Shown here: piece after piece, positions 39,331 to 49,678 of the stretch | Position numbering within the stretch: the stretch's first letter is position 1 | Layout of the letters: each line of letters starts with the position of its first letter | Assembly: GCA_964035575.1 (NCBI GenBank) | Contig: OZ037873.1 | Span: 186,001 to 250,000 of the forward strand | Direction: 5' to 3' | DNA from: Rhynchopus sp. YZ270_cl-10 | Taxonomy: Eukaryota; Euglenozoa; Diplonemea; Diplonemida; Diplonemidae | Length of the DNA: 64,000 nucleotides | Position numbers and translations under genes: made by a program | The notes under the pieces: generated by a model | The model's input: only the letters and a program-made list of their open reading frames with translations | The model's database searches: none | Told to the model about the DNA's origin: nothing

Positions 39331-41066
39331 ATTTGTGGGGGGTCGGGTTGTGGACACAAAAGAGAAGCTTTGTTTTTTGCAATCTTATTGAGAAATCGCA
39401 GTGCGAAAATGGTGGGTTTTTGGTTTTGTTTGATAAATTGTTGGGAGTAGTGTAGTTGCCTCGGTTGTGTTGCCACAGTTGTGCAATCACCACTGTTTTT
39501 TATGAACAAAGCCCCGGATGAGACGCTAAACTGTTTGGCTGAAATAATTCAAAAAAGAAGAGAGAAAAAAACGAGACAGAACAGAAATGCACTACCATTT
39601 CGTTGGAAACACAATCCAGACCGGTGCAAGGCTAGACCACTGCCTTGATGGCGGGAGTAACCTTGGTGAACCTAAGTCCAGAAGCGCAATACCACATCGT
39701 GTTCTGCTCGCCACCAGAGCACCTTATAAGTGAAGAAAACGTCTCAAAATCCGGAGAAAAAAGGGGGGGGGGGATCTAGAGGGTCGCATTGGCTAACGTT
39801 TTTATGTAATTTTTATTATTTTTTCGCCGGTGGGCCATTTCAGTGGTGACCCACACCCTGTGCCACCCCAAAAATGGGTTTCCGGGGGTTTTTGGGGGGT
39901 TTTGCGACAAAAAACGTGAAAAAACGAAAAAAAATGCGTTGTTATTGGTGTTTTCATGTTTTTTGTACTGTATACAGCCTATGATTGGAGGAATTTGACA
40001 TATTTGACTAAATAATTCAAACCAAGATCGGTTCGAAGGGTCCAAAAGGGTGCAGCTCGTCGAAATCAGGCCCACAGGACCCCCAGGAGTACGATTTACA
40101 CCGGAGAGTGACCCCAAGAGGCCTCTGGCGTCCCTAATTTGGCATTTTCTGCCTCCCCCCACAGCCGTACATGTTGCTGCGCAACTGAATCACTTCATCA
40201 GAACACGCCATGCATACGCCCTTGATCCGCTCCCCATCCACGAACCTCCTCACGAACTCGGCAGCATTCCCAGACGCTTTTTGTAAGGGGGAGGTCGTTT
40301 TATATTTGTTACGCTTGACAGAGGAGGAGAAGTTGGGCAGTGAGGGGGGAGGGGGGTGTTTTACACGCATACAGACGGGCTCAGCGGGTCATATTCGACT
40401 CAATATTTCAAACCAAGATCGGTTCGAGGGGCCCAAAAGGGTGCAGCTCGTCGAAACCAGGCCCACAGGACCCCCAGGAGTACGATTTCCACAGGAGAGT
40501 GGCCCCAAGAGGCCTCTGGCAGCCCTAATTTGGCATTTTTTAGCCCACAACCGCCCCTACCCCCCTCTCTGGGGGGGAGGGCAAATTTTCACTCCTTTTC
40601 CCCATTTCTGGTGCTTCTAAGTCCTCCAAAGGGTAAAAAACCGGTTCCGTTGGGTCCGCGGACCATTTTTTGGGGGGGTATGTACCCAAATTTGTACCAT
40701 ACCCTACTTTATGTGATGGTCATGGGCAAAGTCACGGAGAGGACAGGCACCGGACAAGCACTGGACAGGCACTTTTTTTGACTCCAAAATTCAAAAAAAA
40801 TCATTTGTAAGTGGTCTAGAAGTCTGTTGGTCGTTGAAATCAGGTCCACAGGACCCCTGGGACCCGATTTGCACCAGAGAGTCACCCAAATAGACCTCTG
40901 GTAATCCAAAAAAATCAATTTTTTTGCTAAAAAACCACTTTTGCCCATTTTGGGGTAAAAGTCCATTTTTCACTAATTTTCCCCATTTTGGGTATTTCTG
41001 AGCCCACCAAAGTGTAAAAAAATGGTTTCATTGGATCCTCCGAACATTTTTGGGGTGGGTATGTGT
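39331..41066. other. Repeat desert
   Basis: An R4 copy (39428-39500) begins the gap. Blocks at 40009-40150, 40386-40720 and, more weakly, 40790-41060 share AAACCAAGATCGGTTCGA, GTGCAGCTCGTCGAAA and CACAGGACCCCCAGGAGTAC; the second matches 48487-48835 in reverse orientation. No gene is visible. Confidence 0.65.
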
Positions 41067-42057
41067 CTACACCATGGACTCGTAATGACATTACGCGCGT
41101 CATGACGAGGTAATTACGAGTGCCTTGACGAGGGCACCCCCTCGTAATTACGAGGGGGTGCCCTCGTCATGACGAGGTAATTACGAGGGCACCCCCTCGT
41201 AATTACCACGTCACGACGTCGTCATGACGTGGGCACCCACGACAAGGCGATTTTTGACCAATAAAAAAAAAATTTTTTTTTCAAAAATCGGGCGTGGTAG
41301 GTCATAAAGTGGCCCAAAAAATCCAAAGAAAACCTCAGATTGACCAAATGGTGAAAAAAATTGTCAAGTCAAATTTCAGCCAAAATACGGTCATTAGACC
41401 CCCACAGATGCTTAAAAGTGCCAAAATTTGCTTTTAATGGCCTCAAATCGTCGAAATTAGCCCTATATACAGGCACTCCGCTAGGTACTAAAGTTCTGTT
41501 GATTGTCAACAGAACTTTTTGAAAATGGGGAAAAAAAGAAAAAAAAAAAAAGTTCTGCTAAGTGGTTCAGACCCGTTCTACCTGTCAAAAAAGCTCAGGA
41601 GAAGAAGATATGGAGAGGTGAGTGCTCAAACGTCCCAAAAAAGTCAAAATCGGGCGTTGGTAAAAAAAAAAGTTGCGTACCGTGCGCCTGCGGCGCAAGC
41701 ATGTACCCCACCAACGTGGACCATCAACAGAATATTTTCAAAATCGGAAATCCTAGCGGAGAGCCTGCCTATATAGGGCCAAAAAAAAAAAATTCGAGAG
41801 TCCCTTTCCCTGGGAGGCAATAGCCAGACAATGACCACGGGAGCACCCCTCGTAATTACGAGGGGTGCCCTCGTAATTACGAGGGCACCCCTCGTCATGA
41901 CGTCGTAATGCCGTCGTCGTGACGAGGGAAACCCCACGTCATGACGTCGTCATTACGAGGGGGTGCCCGCGTCGTGACGACGTCATTGCGCGCGTAATTT
42001 CCCACGTAATTTCCCTCGTCCCTCGTCACGTAATGTCATTACGAGTCCATGGTGTAG
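41067..42057. mobile_element. TIR element rich in CCTCGTAATTACGAGG palindromes
   Basis: The inverted ends start CTACACCATGGACTCGTAAT and match perfectly for at least 29 bp. If the TA inside CTACACC/GGTGTAG is the target duplication, this is a Tc1/mariner-like TA element; otherwise its class is open. Both subterminal zones (41090-41240 and 41845-42050) are packed with TAATTACGAGG and CATGACG palindromes. A hAT element (41470-41767) has inserted into its middle. There is no transposase. Confidence 0.8.
41470..41767. mobile_element. Non-autonomous hAT element nested in a TIR element, TSD CCTATATA
   Basis: The ends CAGGCACTCCGCTAGG and (inverted) CAGGCTCTCCGCTAGG differ at one base. The 8-bp duplication CCTATATA is perfect (41462-41469 and 41768-41775). 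Only 298 bp long, it still contains the shared core GTTGCGTACCGTG plus the GCGCC-TGC-GGCGC hairpin (about 41671-41700). A smaller hairpin, GTTCTGTTGA/TCAACAGAAC, lies near the left end. Confidence 0.95.
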
Positions 42058-43038
42058 TTTTCCACGGGAAACGAGTATCTATGTCACAAAAAATTTTTAT
42101 TTCACTTTTTGTGAGGACAATGCGACCCCCTAGGGGGGGGATCAGTCTGCAGACTAAGGATTGGGGGGTTTGGTAAGTAATTAATTAAATGGCTAGTCTG
42201 CACGGGGTTTCGTAACCAACAATACAGCCGAAAACGCCGTTATTTGCATTTTTGAGCCAATCCCAGTCAGTGGTGGGGTCAATCTGGAAAAATGGACAAA
42301 ATTTTAATGACTTAAATTTGGACAATATAAGCCCGGTCACTAATAGCTGGGGCTGATTTTCGGCCAAAAATTTCCTCAAAATCCGGGTTTGTAATATTGA
42401 CTTCACCTTCGGTTACCCTACAGCGGGGGGTGAAGGAAGGTTGTGGAAAAGGGTCCTTATTTGCATTTTTGGGATCCGCCCGTGCAGTGGTGGGGTCAAT
42501 CTCAAAAATTGGACAATTTTTTGACCACTTAAATTTTGAAAAATATGGGCCCGGTCACTAATACGTGGGGCCATTTTTCAAAAATATCGGGGTGGTATGG
42601 TAAGTAATTAAATGAAAAAATTAGTCTGCAGTCTGGGGGGGATGCAAGATGAACCTGAGCCTCTCGCACTTAGTCACCTTGACGAAAACTAAAGTTGACT
42701 TGAAATACAAAGCCCTCTCGTGAACAGTGTACCTTTGGTACAATGACCGGCTGTACCGGGGATGAAATAAAATATCGAGTGTTGACAATAACACTCCTGG
42801 AGCCACAAACGCACGGAAACACTTTCCAAGGGGATGCACACACAACGTCGCCAACCCCTGAAGACGTACTGCCCTATCCCACTGCAGAGTACCCAGTTGT
42901 CCGCACGACAGCGTGCCTCTCTATGTGCGTCTTCCATCCTATACACCCAATTGAGGGCAAATAGGCATCAGATCGTTCCTTACGTTGTAGGGGTGCTGGG
43001 GGAGAGGGAGGGAGGGAGGGGGGAGATGGGGAGAGGGA

Positions 43039-43201
43039 CACGACGTTAAAGTAAATGACTTTACTTGTGGCTTTACATGTAATTTTATTTGTGAAAATAG
43101 TTTACTTTGTACGTAAAAACGTAAGCGTACAGCTTAAACACAAATAAAAAAAAAAAAATGACATGTAAAACCACAAGTAAAGTAATTTACTTCAACGTCG
43201 C
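43039..43201. mobile_element. MITE, second copy of the 10354-10471 family
   Basis: It has the same inverted ends (CACGACGTT-AAAGTAAAT) and the same inner GTAAAAACGTAAGCGTACAG as the copy at 10354-10471, but about 45 bp more in the left half. The right end reads CAACGTCG followed by non-matching DNA. Non-coding. Confidence 0.85.
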
Positions 43202-43565
43202 GGAGGGAGGGAGGGAGGGAGCCCGGGCAGTGGCGAATTCGCATTCACCCTATATTCGGATCCGAAGATAGGGCGAATACGAATTCGCCTACGGGGGGTG
43301 TGACTAGGGGGAGGGACATAGCATCCATCTCTTGGAGAAGGTGTTCTCTTTTGGTGCGTTGATGACACGAAATGGAACGTATCCTTCAAGAGGTAGACAG
43401 GCCAGTTATCAGGAGACTAATATTAAACGTAGAAAAAAAGGATGTCTAAGAGAAAATAATAATAGAAAAGTTGACTTCGGGATATGATAGGGAAAAAAGA
43501 GAAGTTGAAAGTGCAGCAAACGCCTCACCGTTCATCGGCAGACGCAGGCACTAAAAAAAAAGGAA

Positions 43566-43737
43566 GGAAGAAATAGAAACTTGACACTCATCACACGATA
43601 AAACCCAATGGGAGACAGAGGTTGTGGTGAAACCGCACAACACCTCGACCTGTTTTGGTGAGGAGTGGCTCTCTGCAGCGCGGTTCGTCCCCTAGAACCG
43701 CAAAGTGTGTTCAAAGTGCGTTGTTTCTATTTCCTCC
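43566..43737. mobile_element. 172-bp inverted-end element with three internal hairpins, copy 2
   Basis: Ends GGAAGAAATAGAAAC / GTTTCTATTTCCTCC are inverted. The sequence agrees with 32931-33103 at almost every position, including all three stems; the GCGGTTC/GAACCGC hairpin is at 43680-43701. The flanks differ completely between the two sites, so the homology ends at the inverted repeats. Confidence 0.78.
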
Positions 43738-45232
43738 TTCATTTCATGAGGTGACAAAATAAAGGGGGGGGGAAAGGGGGAGAGGTTTTTTTTTCTCGTT
43801 TTGTCGCACCGCAAACGAATGCTTTTCTTCACTGGTATTGTGATATGTATTTCAACATATGGGTGAATTTTTTTTGCCCCCCCCCCCCGTTTCAAATCAC
43901 GAAACATTTTTTTTGGCAAAGACATTTTTCAGCTGGAAACATACTTATCGCTAAATATGCCGTTTTTCCCGAAAAATTTTAGAATTCCACGCCCAATTTC
44001 TTTCTTTTTGGCAAAAAAAATTTTTTCGCGCTTCGCGCGAAAAAGGTCCTCAGAAGCTCAATTCCGGAAACAAATACGGGGGGAGCGACGTTTTCCAACT
44101 CCTCCGCCATTAGCAGGAACACCTCCGTTTTCTCTTGAATCTGTGACGCTTGTTGCTGAGAAACAGGGCAACAGCGCGTTCAAGCATATTCCCCATCTTT
44201 TCAGTGTTAAACTCGTGGCGAAGCCACGGTACGCAACATTTCTAAAAAATGCGCTTACAATTGCACCTTTTTTTACAGCCAAACTATGTCATGGAAAGGA
44301 TGTAATGCAAGCTTGCGCCGCAGGCGCATGGTACGCTACTTTTTTCTTTGCCCTTATCCTTCTTTCTCACTCCTCATTGCTTCCCAAAGGTTCTGGCGAA
44401 GCCACGGTACGCAACATTTCTTTAAAATGTTGACATAAAATGGCACTTTTGTTGGTAACTATCGTCCAGTTCCGTAAATTTTACTTCCATATTTTGCTAA
44501 AACGAAAGTTTCTAGCGAAGCCACGGTACGCAACATTTCTAAAAATTGCGCTTAAAATTGCCTACTATGTCGCGGGAAGGGTGGGTTGAAAGCTCGCGCC
44601 GCAGTGCATCTTCCTTTTCCGGTAAAATAGAAGAAAATTGTCTTCTAAAAATAGAATTCTGTGGGGGTTAGGTGAGAGGTGGGCGGAGCCCCCACTCCTC
44701 ACCTAACCCCACCCCAGCCTCAATCCAAAACCCAAATTACCACGTATGGACACGTACGGATTCCACCTTTTCAAAACAATTCACGTATGGATTTCCATAC
44801 GTTCCACACGTGGAGCGTAATCCCTGTCACCAGAGTCACTCAACGAACCCTTTTTTGCGGAGCAAAAAATGAAAAAATGGCGCCGCAGGCAAAAAAATTT
44901 AAGATACAGGATGCAACCCAGTTCCCCAGGTGCATATCCTGGAAGGAAATTTATTGCCTGAGGCAAATTTATTTCCTGAGGCAAATTTAGTGCCTGAGGG
45001 AAATTTATTTCCTGGGGGAAAATTTTTTCCCTGGGTAAAAACTTTTTTCCTGTGGTGTGGCACGCCCCAAAAAAAAAGTCAGATTTGTGTAGTTCTTATG
45101 TAGTGCTTATGTATTGTAAAAAGGGGGGGTAAAAAAAAATTTCCCACCCATTGTGTTAGAGCAGGCCTGACGCTAAACAGCTACAAAAATCGCACTTTCG
45201 GGCTTGGAATTCCGGTTTTTTTACGGGGTTTT

Positions 45233-45721
45233 CTACACAGGAATCAGACATTTTTCGACTTTGGTCCATGGCTGGTGGTGAAAATCATGATTTTTTTTTG
45301 CCCACGATACGTTTCGAACATACGCGCTGCGCGCGAAAAAGGTCCTCATAAGCTCAATTCCGAAGTCTTCCAACTCCTCCGCCCTCCGTTTTCTCTTGAA
45401 CCTGTGACGCTTGTCGCTGAGAAACAGGACAACAGCGTGCTCAAGAATATTCCCCATCTCTTCGGTATTAAACTCGGGTGCCTGTTCATGAAGAATCATC
45501 AGCTTCTCAATAGTGCTGTGAGAAAGGCGGTGGCGTCTCTTTGCGTAGATGTGGTCCAGGAGAGAGAATCCTTGTTCAACAGCAACCGAAGACGGGGAGT
45601 GCACGACCTCCAAAACGCCTCCAAAACCCGTGCGAGAGTATCCCATTTTCCGACTTGCAATGTTCAAGAGCAAGAAGACTTCGAGAAAACTGCGTTCTGG
45701 CGAAGCCACGGTACGCAACAT
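45233..45721 (-). mobile_element. hAT transposase C-terminal fragment
   Basis: An open frame of 162 codons contains EQGFSLLDHIYAKRRHRLSH followed by STIEKLMILHE. It resembles the hAT dimerisation region (ERxFS..., then a run of R/L residues and a final helix), as in KIAA1586/DUF4371-like hAT proteins. The first residues (MLRTVASPERS) come from the shared repeat GTTGCGTACCGTGGCTTCGC, so the transposase fragment is fused to the same core found in the non-autonomous elements. No N-terminal zinc finger or catalytic part is present. A shorter duplicate piece lies at 44070-44200. 45722-46214 continues with the shared core (near 45797) and no gene. Confidence 0.5.
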
Positions 45722-46214
45722 TTCAAAAAATTGCGCTTAAAAATGCACTTTGTTTTACAGCCAAGCTATGTCATGGGGAGGGTGGAATGCAAGCTTGCGC
45801 CGCAGGCACACGGTACGCTACTTTTTTATTTGACCATGTCCTTCTTTCTCACTCCTCATTGGGTTCTACGAGCTCCGTCCGTCAAATGGTGGGTCACAAC
45901 ATGCAGCAAAGTTCGCAGCTATGCTAACTGCTCCCACGTTCACTTTGCATTTTTCCTTCAAAGTCAAGTACTGACCATATTTTGCACACAAAACCTGAAA
46001 ATGGCCTGTATAAAACTGACACATGCATTTTAGGTCAAAAGTACTCATTTCTCAGCGCAAAGTGACCCCATCACAGCACGCACAGACTCGGAAGAACCGA
46101 AAACAAAAAAAAATTTTCCCGATTTTTTGTAGGCAAAAAATGGTGAAAAAATCTTCCGCCCCCCCGGACCCCCCAAAAAAAGGTCACTTCTAAAAAATAT
46201 TTTTTCCCTTAAAC

Positions 46215-47065
46215 CAGGGTTCTAGCTCAGAAGAAAAAAAAAAGAAACGGAAAAGGTGGCTCAAAAAATTTTTCTGCGCTTCGCGCGCAGGGATTACGCA
46301 GCTCCCCCAAAAATAAAAAAAGTACGTATGGATTTTCAACACGTACAATTCTAAGCAAAAACAATTAAAAACCGCGCGCGCTTCGCGCGCGCTCTCCCTG
46401 GCAAAGTTGGTTGAGAAGGGTTGTGAAAGTTCGAAGAACTGGAGAAATCATCAGTCATGGCATCCAAATGTTCCTGGCGAAGCCACGGTACGCAACATTT
46501 TTAAAAAATCTTGACATAAAATGGCACTTTCGTTGGTAACTATGGTCCAGTTCCGTAAACTTTACTTCCATATTTTGCTAAAACGAATGTTTCTGGCGAA
46601 GCCACGGTACGCAACATTTCTAAAAATTGCGCTTAAAATTGCCTATTATGTCATGGGAAGGGTGTATTGCAATCTAGCGCCGCAGGCGCACGGTACGCTA
46701 CTTTTTTCTTTCGCCATGCTGCATGCTCCTTTTCCGGTAAAATAGAAAATTGTCTCCTACAAATAGAATTCTGTAGGGGGTAGGTGAGAGGTGGGGGCGG
46801 AGCCCCACTCCTCACCTACCCCACCCCAGCCCCAATCCAAAACCCAAATTACCTACGTATGGACACGTATGGACACGTATGGATTCCACCTTTTCAAAAA
46901 CAATTCACGTATGGATTTCCATACGTTCCACACGTGGAGCGTAATCCCTGTTCGCGCGGAAAAATTGACCACGCCAAGTCGCTGTTTTTAACAGCAAAGG
47001 GGACTGGCTGACGACACTGAGGACCTCCTTGGCCAACCGGTTTTTTGCACCGTGTAAAAAAAACC

Positions 47066-47102
<37 letters not shown>

Positions 47103-47168
47103 AAAAAAAAAAAAAAAAACAACGGAAAAGGTGGGCCACCTTTTCCGTTCTACTGAGCTAGGACCCTG
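46215..47168. mobile_element. Interrupted TIR element, ends CAGGGTTCTAGCTCAG
   Basis: The left end CAGGGTTCTAGCTCAG-AAG and right end (inverted) CAGGGTCCTAGCTCAG-TAG match, each followed by ACGGAAAAGGTGG. No target duplication is visible. A hAT element (46288-46950) inserted into it, leaving about 290 bp of the host element. Long A runs (47072-47119) are near the right end. Confidence 0.7.
46288..46950. mobile_element. Non-autonomous hAT element, TIR CAGGGATTACGC, TSD TTCGCGCG
   Basis: The ends CAGGGATTACGC / GCGTAATCCCTG are inverted. The 8-bp duplication TTCGCGCG is perfect (46280-46287 and 46951-46958). The interior holds three shared-core motifs in reverse (near 46478, 46597 and 46678), a CGCGCGCTTCGCGCGCG palindrome (46376-46392) and repeated ACGTATGGA units on the right. 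46500-46950 matches 44410-44830, whose right end also reads GCGTAATCCCTG, so the latter is a second, incomplete copy. Confidence 0.94.
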
Positions 47169-47225
47169 GCACAGGCCCTGTCAGGGGGAATTTTTTTTTT
47201 TTTTTTTTTTTTTAAACCTGAAAAT

Positions 47226-47979
47226 CAGGACTTTTGCTAACCATCATGCCATCATGCCACGTTTTTGGGCGTTTTTTATTTTTTTTTTTCCATCATGCCA
47301 CCATCATGCCACGGGGGGTGGTGGGGCAAGGCTTTCGCTATCCATCACCTGGGGATTTCCCCCCAGATGGCATGATGGCATGATGGCATGATGGCATGAT
47401 GGCATGATGGCATGATGGCATGATGGCATGATGGCATGATGGCATGATGGCATGATGGCATGATGGCATGATGGCATGATGGCACCTTAAAATTTTTCTG
47501 CTCGCTGCGCTCGCGGAGGTATACCTCAAAAAAATTTCCGCTCGCTTCGCTCGCGCTGTACGCCATTTTCTTCCTGCCTACGGTGCCATTTTACAATGTC
47601 TAGGGGGATTCCCTTGCATTTTACAGCCAAAAATGAAACTTGACCCAAGCTGCAAAGGTTTGACCATTTTTAGTTCAAAGTGACCCAACCGTTGCAACAG
47701 CCCCTGCTTCTGGAAGACGTATTGATTTTGTACGGTTAGTGTACGTAAGGCGCAAGACCAGCGCCGTTAATAAAGGATTAGATTCCGTTTTTTTGTTCTC
47801 TCGCAAAGCTGACCCTTCGCCTCTCCACCCTGTGGCTGGCAGGGAGGCGCGCGCGAAGCGCGCGACGACCGCTTTCACCAGGTGGGAAAGCTCGGAATGT
47901 ACTTTTTTTCCAGGAAATTATTTTTTTTTTGACCATCATGCCATTCAGGGGGAAAATCCCAAAGTTAGCAAAAGGCCTG
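47226..47979. mobile_element. CAGG-ended element with 9-bp duplication and CATGATGG satellite
   Basis: Left CAGGACTTTTGCTAAC and right (inverted) CAGGCCTTTTGCTAAC... differ at one base near the tip. The 9-bp sequence CCTGAAAAT flanks both ends (47217-47225 and 47980-47988). An array of about 14 units of the 8-mer CATGATGG lies at 47367-47483, and single or double reversed units stand near each end. The right part contains GCGCGCGAAGCGCGC and a block shared with 55360-55640. The 9-bp length fits Mutator-like elements; the CAGG ends look more hAT-like, so the class is open. Confidence 0.8.
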
Positions 47980-48046
47980 CCTGAAAATTGTCTTTGCCGC
48001 GGAAAAATGTTTCGTGATTTGAAACGGGGGGGGGGGGGGGGGGGGG

Positions 48047-49630
48047 TAGGGGCCGCAGTCCCCTAAGGAAATTATGTAACAATAATTCATTTTGCCACTT
48101 TTTGGCGTATAGTGGCCACAACCTGCAGAGAACCACCCCAGAATAGGTCAGAAACACCCTGTGAGGCAAAATTGGGTGAAAATTCGACTCCAGAATGTGA
48201 AAAAATGGGAAAAAATAGCAAAAAACTGGCTTTTTGGGGGTTTTGGCCATTTCGGCCAAAACCCCGATTTTTCATGAAAAAACATGAAAAAAACACCAAA
48301 TTCGATGTTTCAGAGAGTCATTTGAGACCTATTTTGCCCCAAAAACGTGCTTGGAGTCCATTCTCGCCTGTTTTTCACATTTTTACGCCTTTTCTTTGGT
48401 GAATTTGGCCAAAATTTGGTCAAAATGACCCCCTGTCCACCCCCTGTCTACCCCCTGTCCAAGGCCAGGATTTTTCCCCTGGCCATCACATAAAGTAGGG
48501 TATGGTGCAAATTTTGGTACATACCCCCCCAAAAAATGGTCTGCGGACCCAACGGAACCGTTTTTTTACCCTTTGGAGGACTCAGAAGCACTAGAAATGG
48601 GGAAAATGAGTGAAAAATTGCCCTCCCCCCCAGAGAGGGGGGTAGGGGCGGTTTTTGGGCTAAAAAATGCCAAATTAGGGCCGCCAGAGGCCTCTTGGGG
48701 TCACTCTCCTGTGGAAATCGTACTCCTAGGGGTCCTGTGGGCCTGATTTCGACGAGCTGCACCCTTTTGGGCCCCCCGAACCGATCTTGGTTTGAAATAT
48801 TGAGTCGAATATGACCCCTGGACAGGGGGTAGACAGGGGTCATTTTGACCTCAAAACACCAAAAAGCGGCCAAAAAAAGTACCTAAAGTGTCCAAAACAG
48901 GTCGGAATAGACTCACGGGACATCCCTGGGGTAGTTTTGTGTCCAAGCAGCTGTCATGATGTCGAAATTTTACAATTTTTTTGAAAATTTGGTCAAAAAT
49001 GGTCATTTGTCCCAAAATGGCCCAAATGGCCGTTTTGTGCTTTATTTTCCATTTTTTTTGTGTTTCTGGTAATCAGTCACCCAAAAAAAAGGACACATTT
49101 TTGCCATACCATACATATTTGTTCGGTTCCTCCCATTTTTTGTGCAATTTTTCGTGTTTTTTGCATTTTTTTTGACCAAAACTTAGTGAAACTTAGTAAA
49201 ACTTAGTGAAACTTAGTAAAACTTAGTGAAACTTAGCAAAACTTAGTGAAACTTAGTGAAAATTTGCTGGAAAAACCCCCAACAAAACCATTTCTTGAGC
49301 GGAATACCCCCCTGTATGGGTAATTGTGGTTGAAAATAGGTGCCTAGAATATGTTCTGAGTGGTTTTGGGGGTGAAATAGCCCCAAATACCCCCACAAAG
49401 CAAAAAATGTGCCAAAATTGGCCATTTTGCCCCAAATGGCCAAAAAGGCTGAAAATCCTATTTTTTCACACTTTTTTCACTTTCTGAGGTGCCAAACCAT
49501 GAAATTCTGGGTCACACTGCCCCGGAAACCTATTTTGGGTGTCAGACACACCCTGAGGTGCCCACTAGATGCCCAAAAAATGACGAAATAATTATTGTTA
49601 CATAATTTCCTTAGGGGACTGCGGCCCCTA
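48047..49630. mobile_element. TIR element flanked by poly-G, ends TAGGGGCCGCAGTCCCC
   Basis: A perfect 41-bp inverted repeat (48047-48087 and 49590-49630) begins TAGGGGCCGCAGTCCCC. Outside it stand G runs on the plus strand: 21 G on the left (48026-48046) and 40 G on the right (49631-49670). The interior has no gene; it holds a nested element (48418-48850) and an 11-bp array ACTTAGTGAAA (about 49184-49260). Motifs such as CACCCCAGAATA resemble parts of the big palindrome next door. Confidence 0.8.
48418..48850. mobile_element. Nested element, ends GGTCAAAATGACCCC
   Basis: Inverted ends GGTCAAAATGACCCC are followed by CTACCCCCTGTCCA units on both sides. The interior (48487-48835) is the reverse complement of 40386-40720, so this is a copied module. 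Non-coding; no clear target duplication. Confidence 0.7.
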
Positions 49631-49671
<41 letters not shown>

Positions 49672-49678
49672 AGGGGGT

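Larger units (their letters stand above)
42058..45232. other. Repeat desert with elements and partial copies
   Basis: 42170-42205 and 42593-42633 are direct repeats around GGTAAGTAATTAA flanking two copies of the GTGGTGGGGTCAATCT block. R3 then R2 follow (42648-42770). MITE (43039-43201), palindrome (43232-43289), R1 (43502-43555) and the 172-bp element (43566-43737) come next. 43880-43935 matches 47985-48046 in reverse (C run plus GTTTCAAATCACGAAACA). 44070-44200 duplicates part of the hAT transposase fragment at 45340-45475. 44410-44830 duplicates 46500-46950. TTGCCTGAGGCAA palindromes lie at 44955-45010. Confidence 0.65.

Noticed and set aside
42170-42633. Direct repeats that could be long terminal repeats
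   Set aside because: They are only about 40 bp, with no primer site, coding region or target duplication.
46215-46287. Outer element left end as a true hAT with 8-bp duplication
   Set aside because: The 8-bp flanks (CCTTAAAC and GCACAGGC) do not match, so only the inverted ends support it.
47338-47566. His/Met/Pro/Cys repeat frames on the minus strand
   Set aside because: They translate the CATGATGG satellite.
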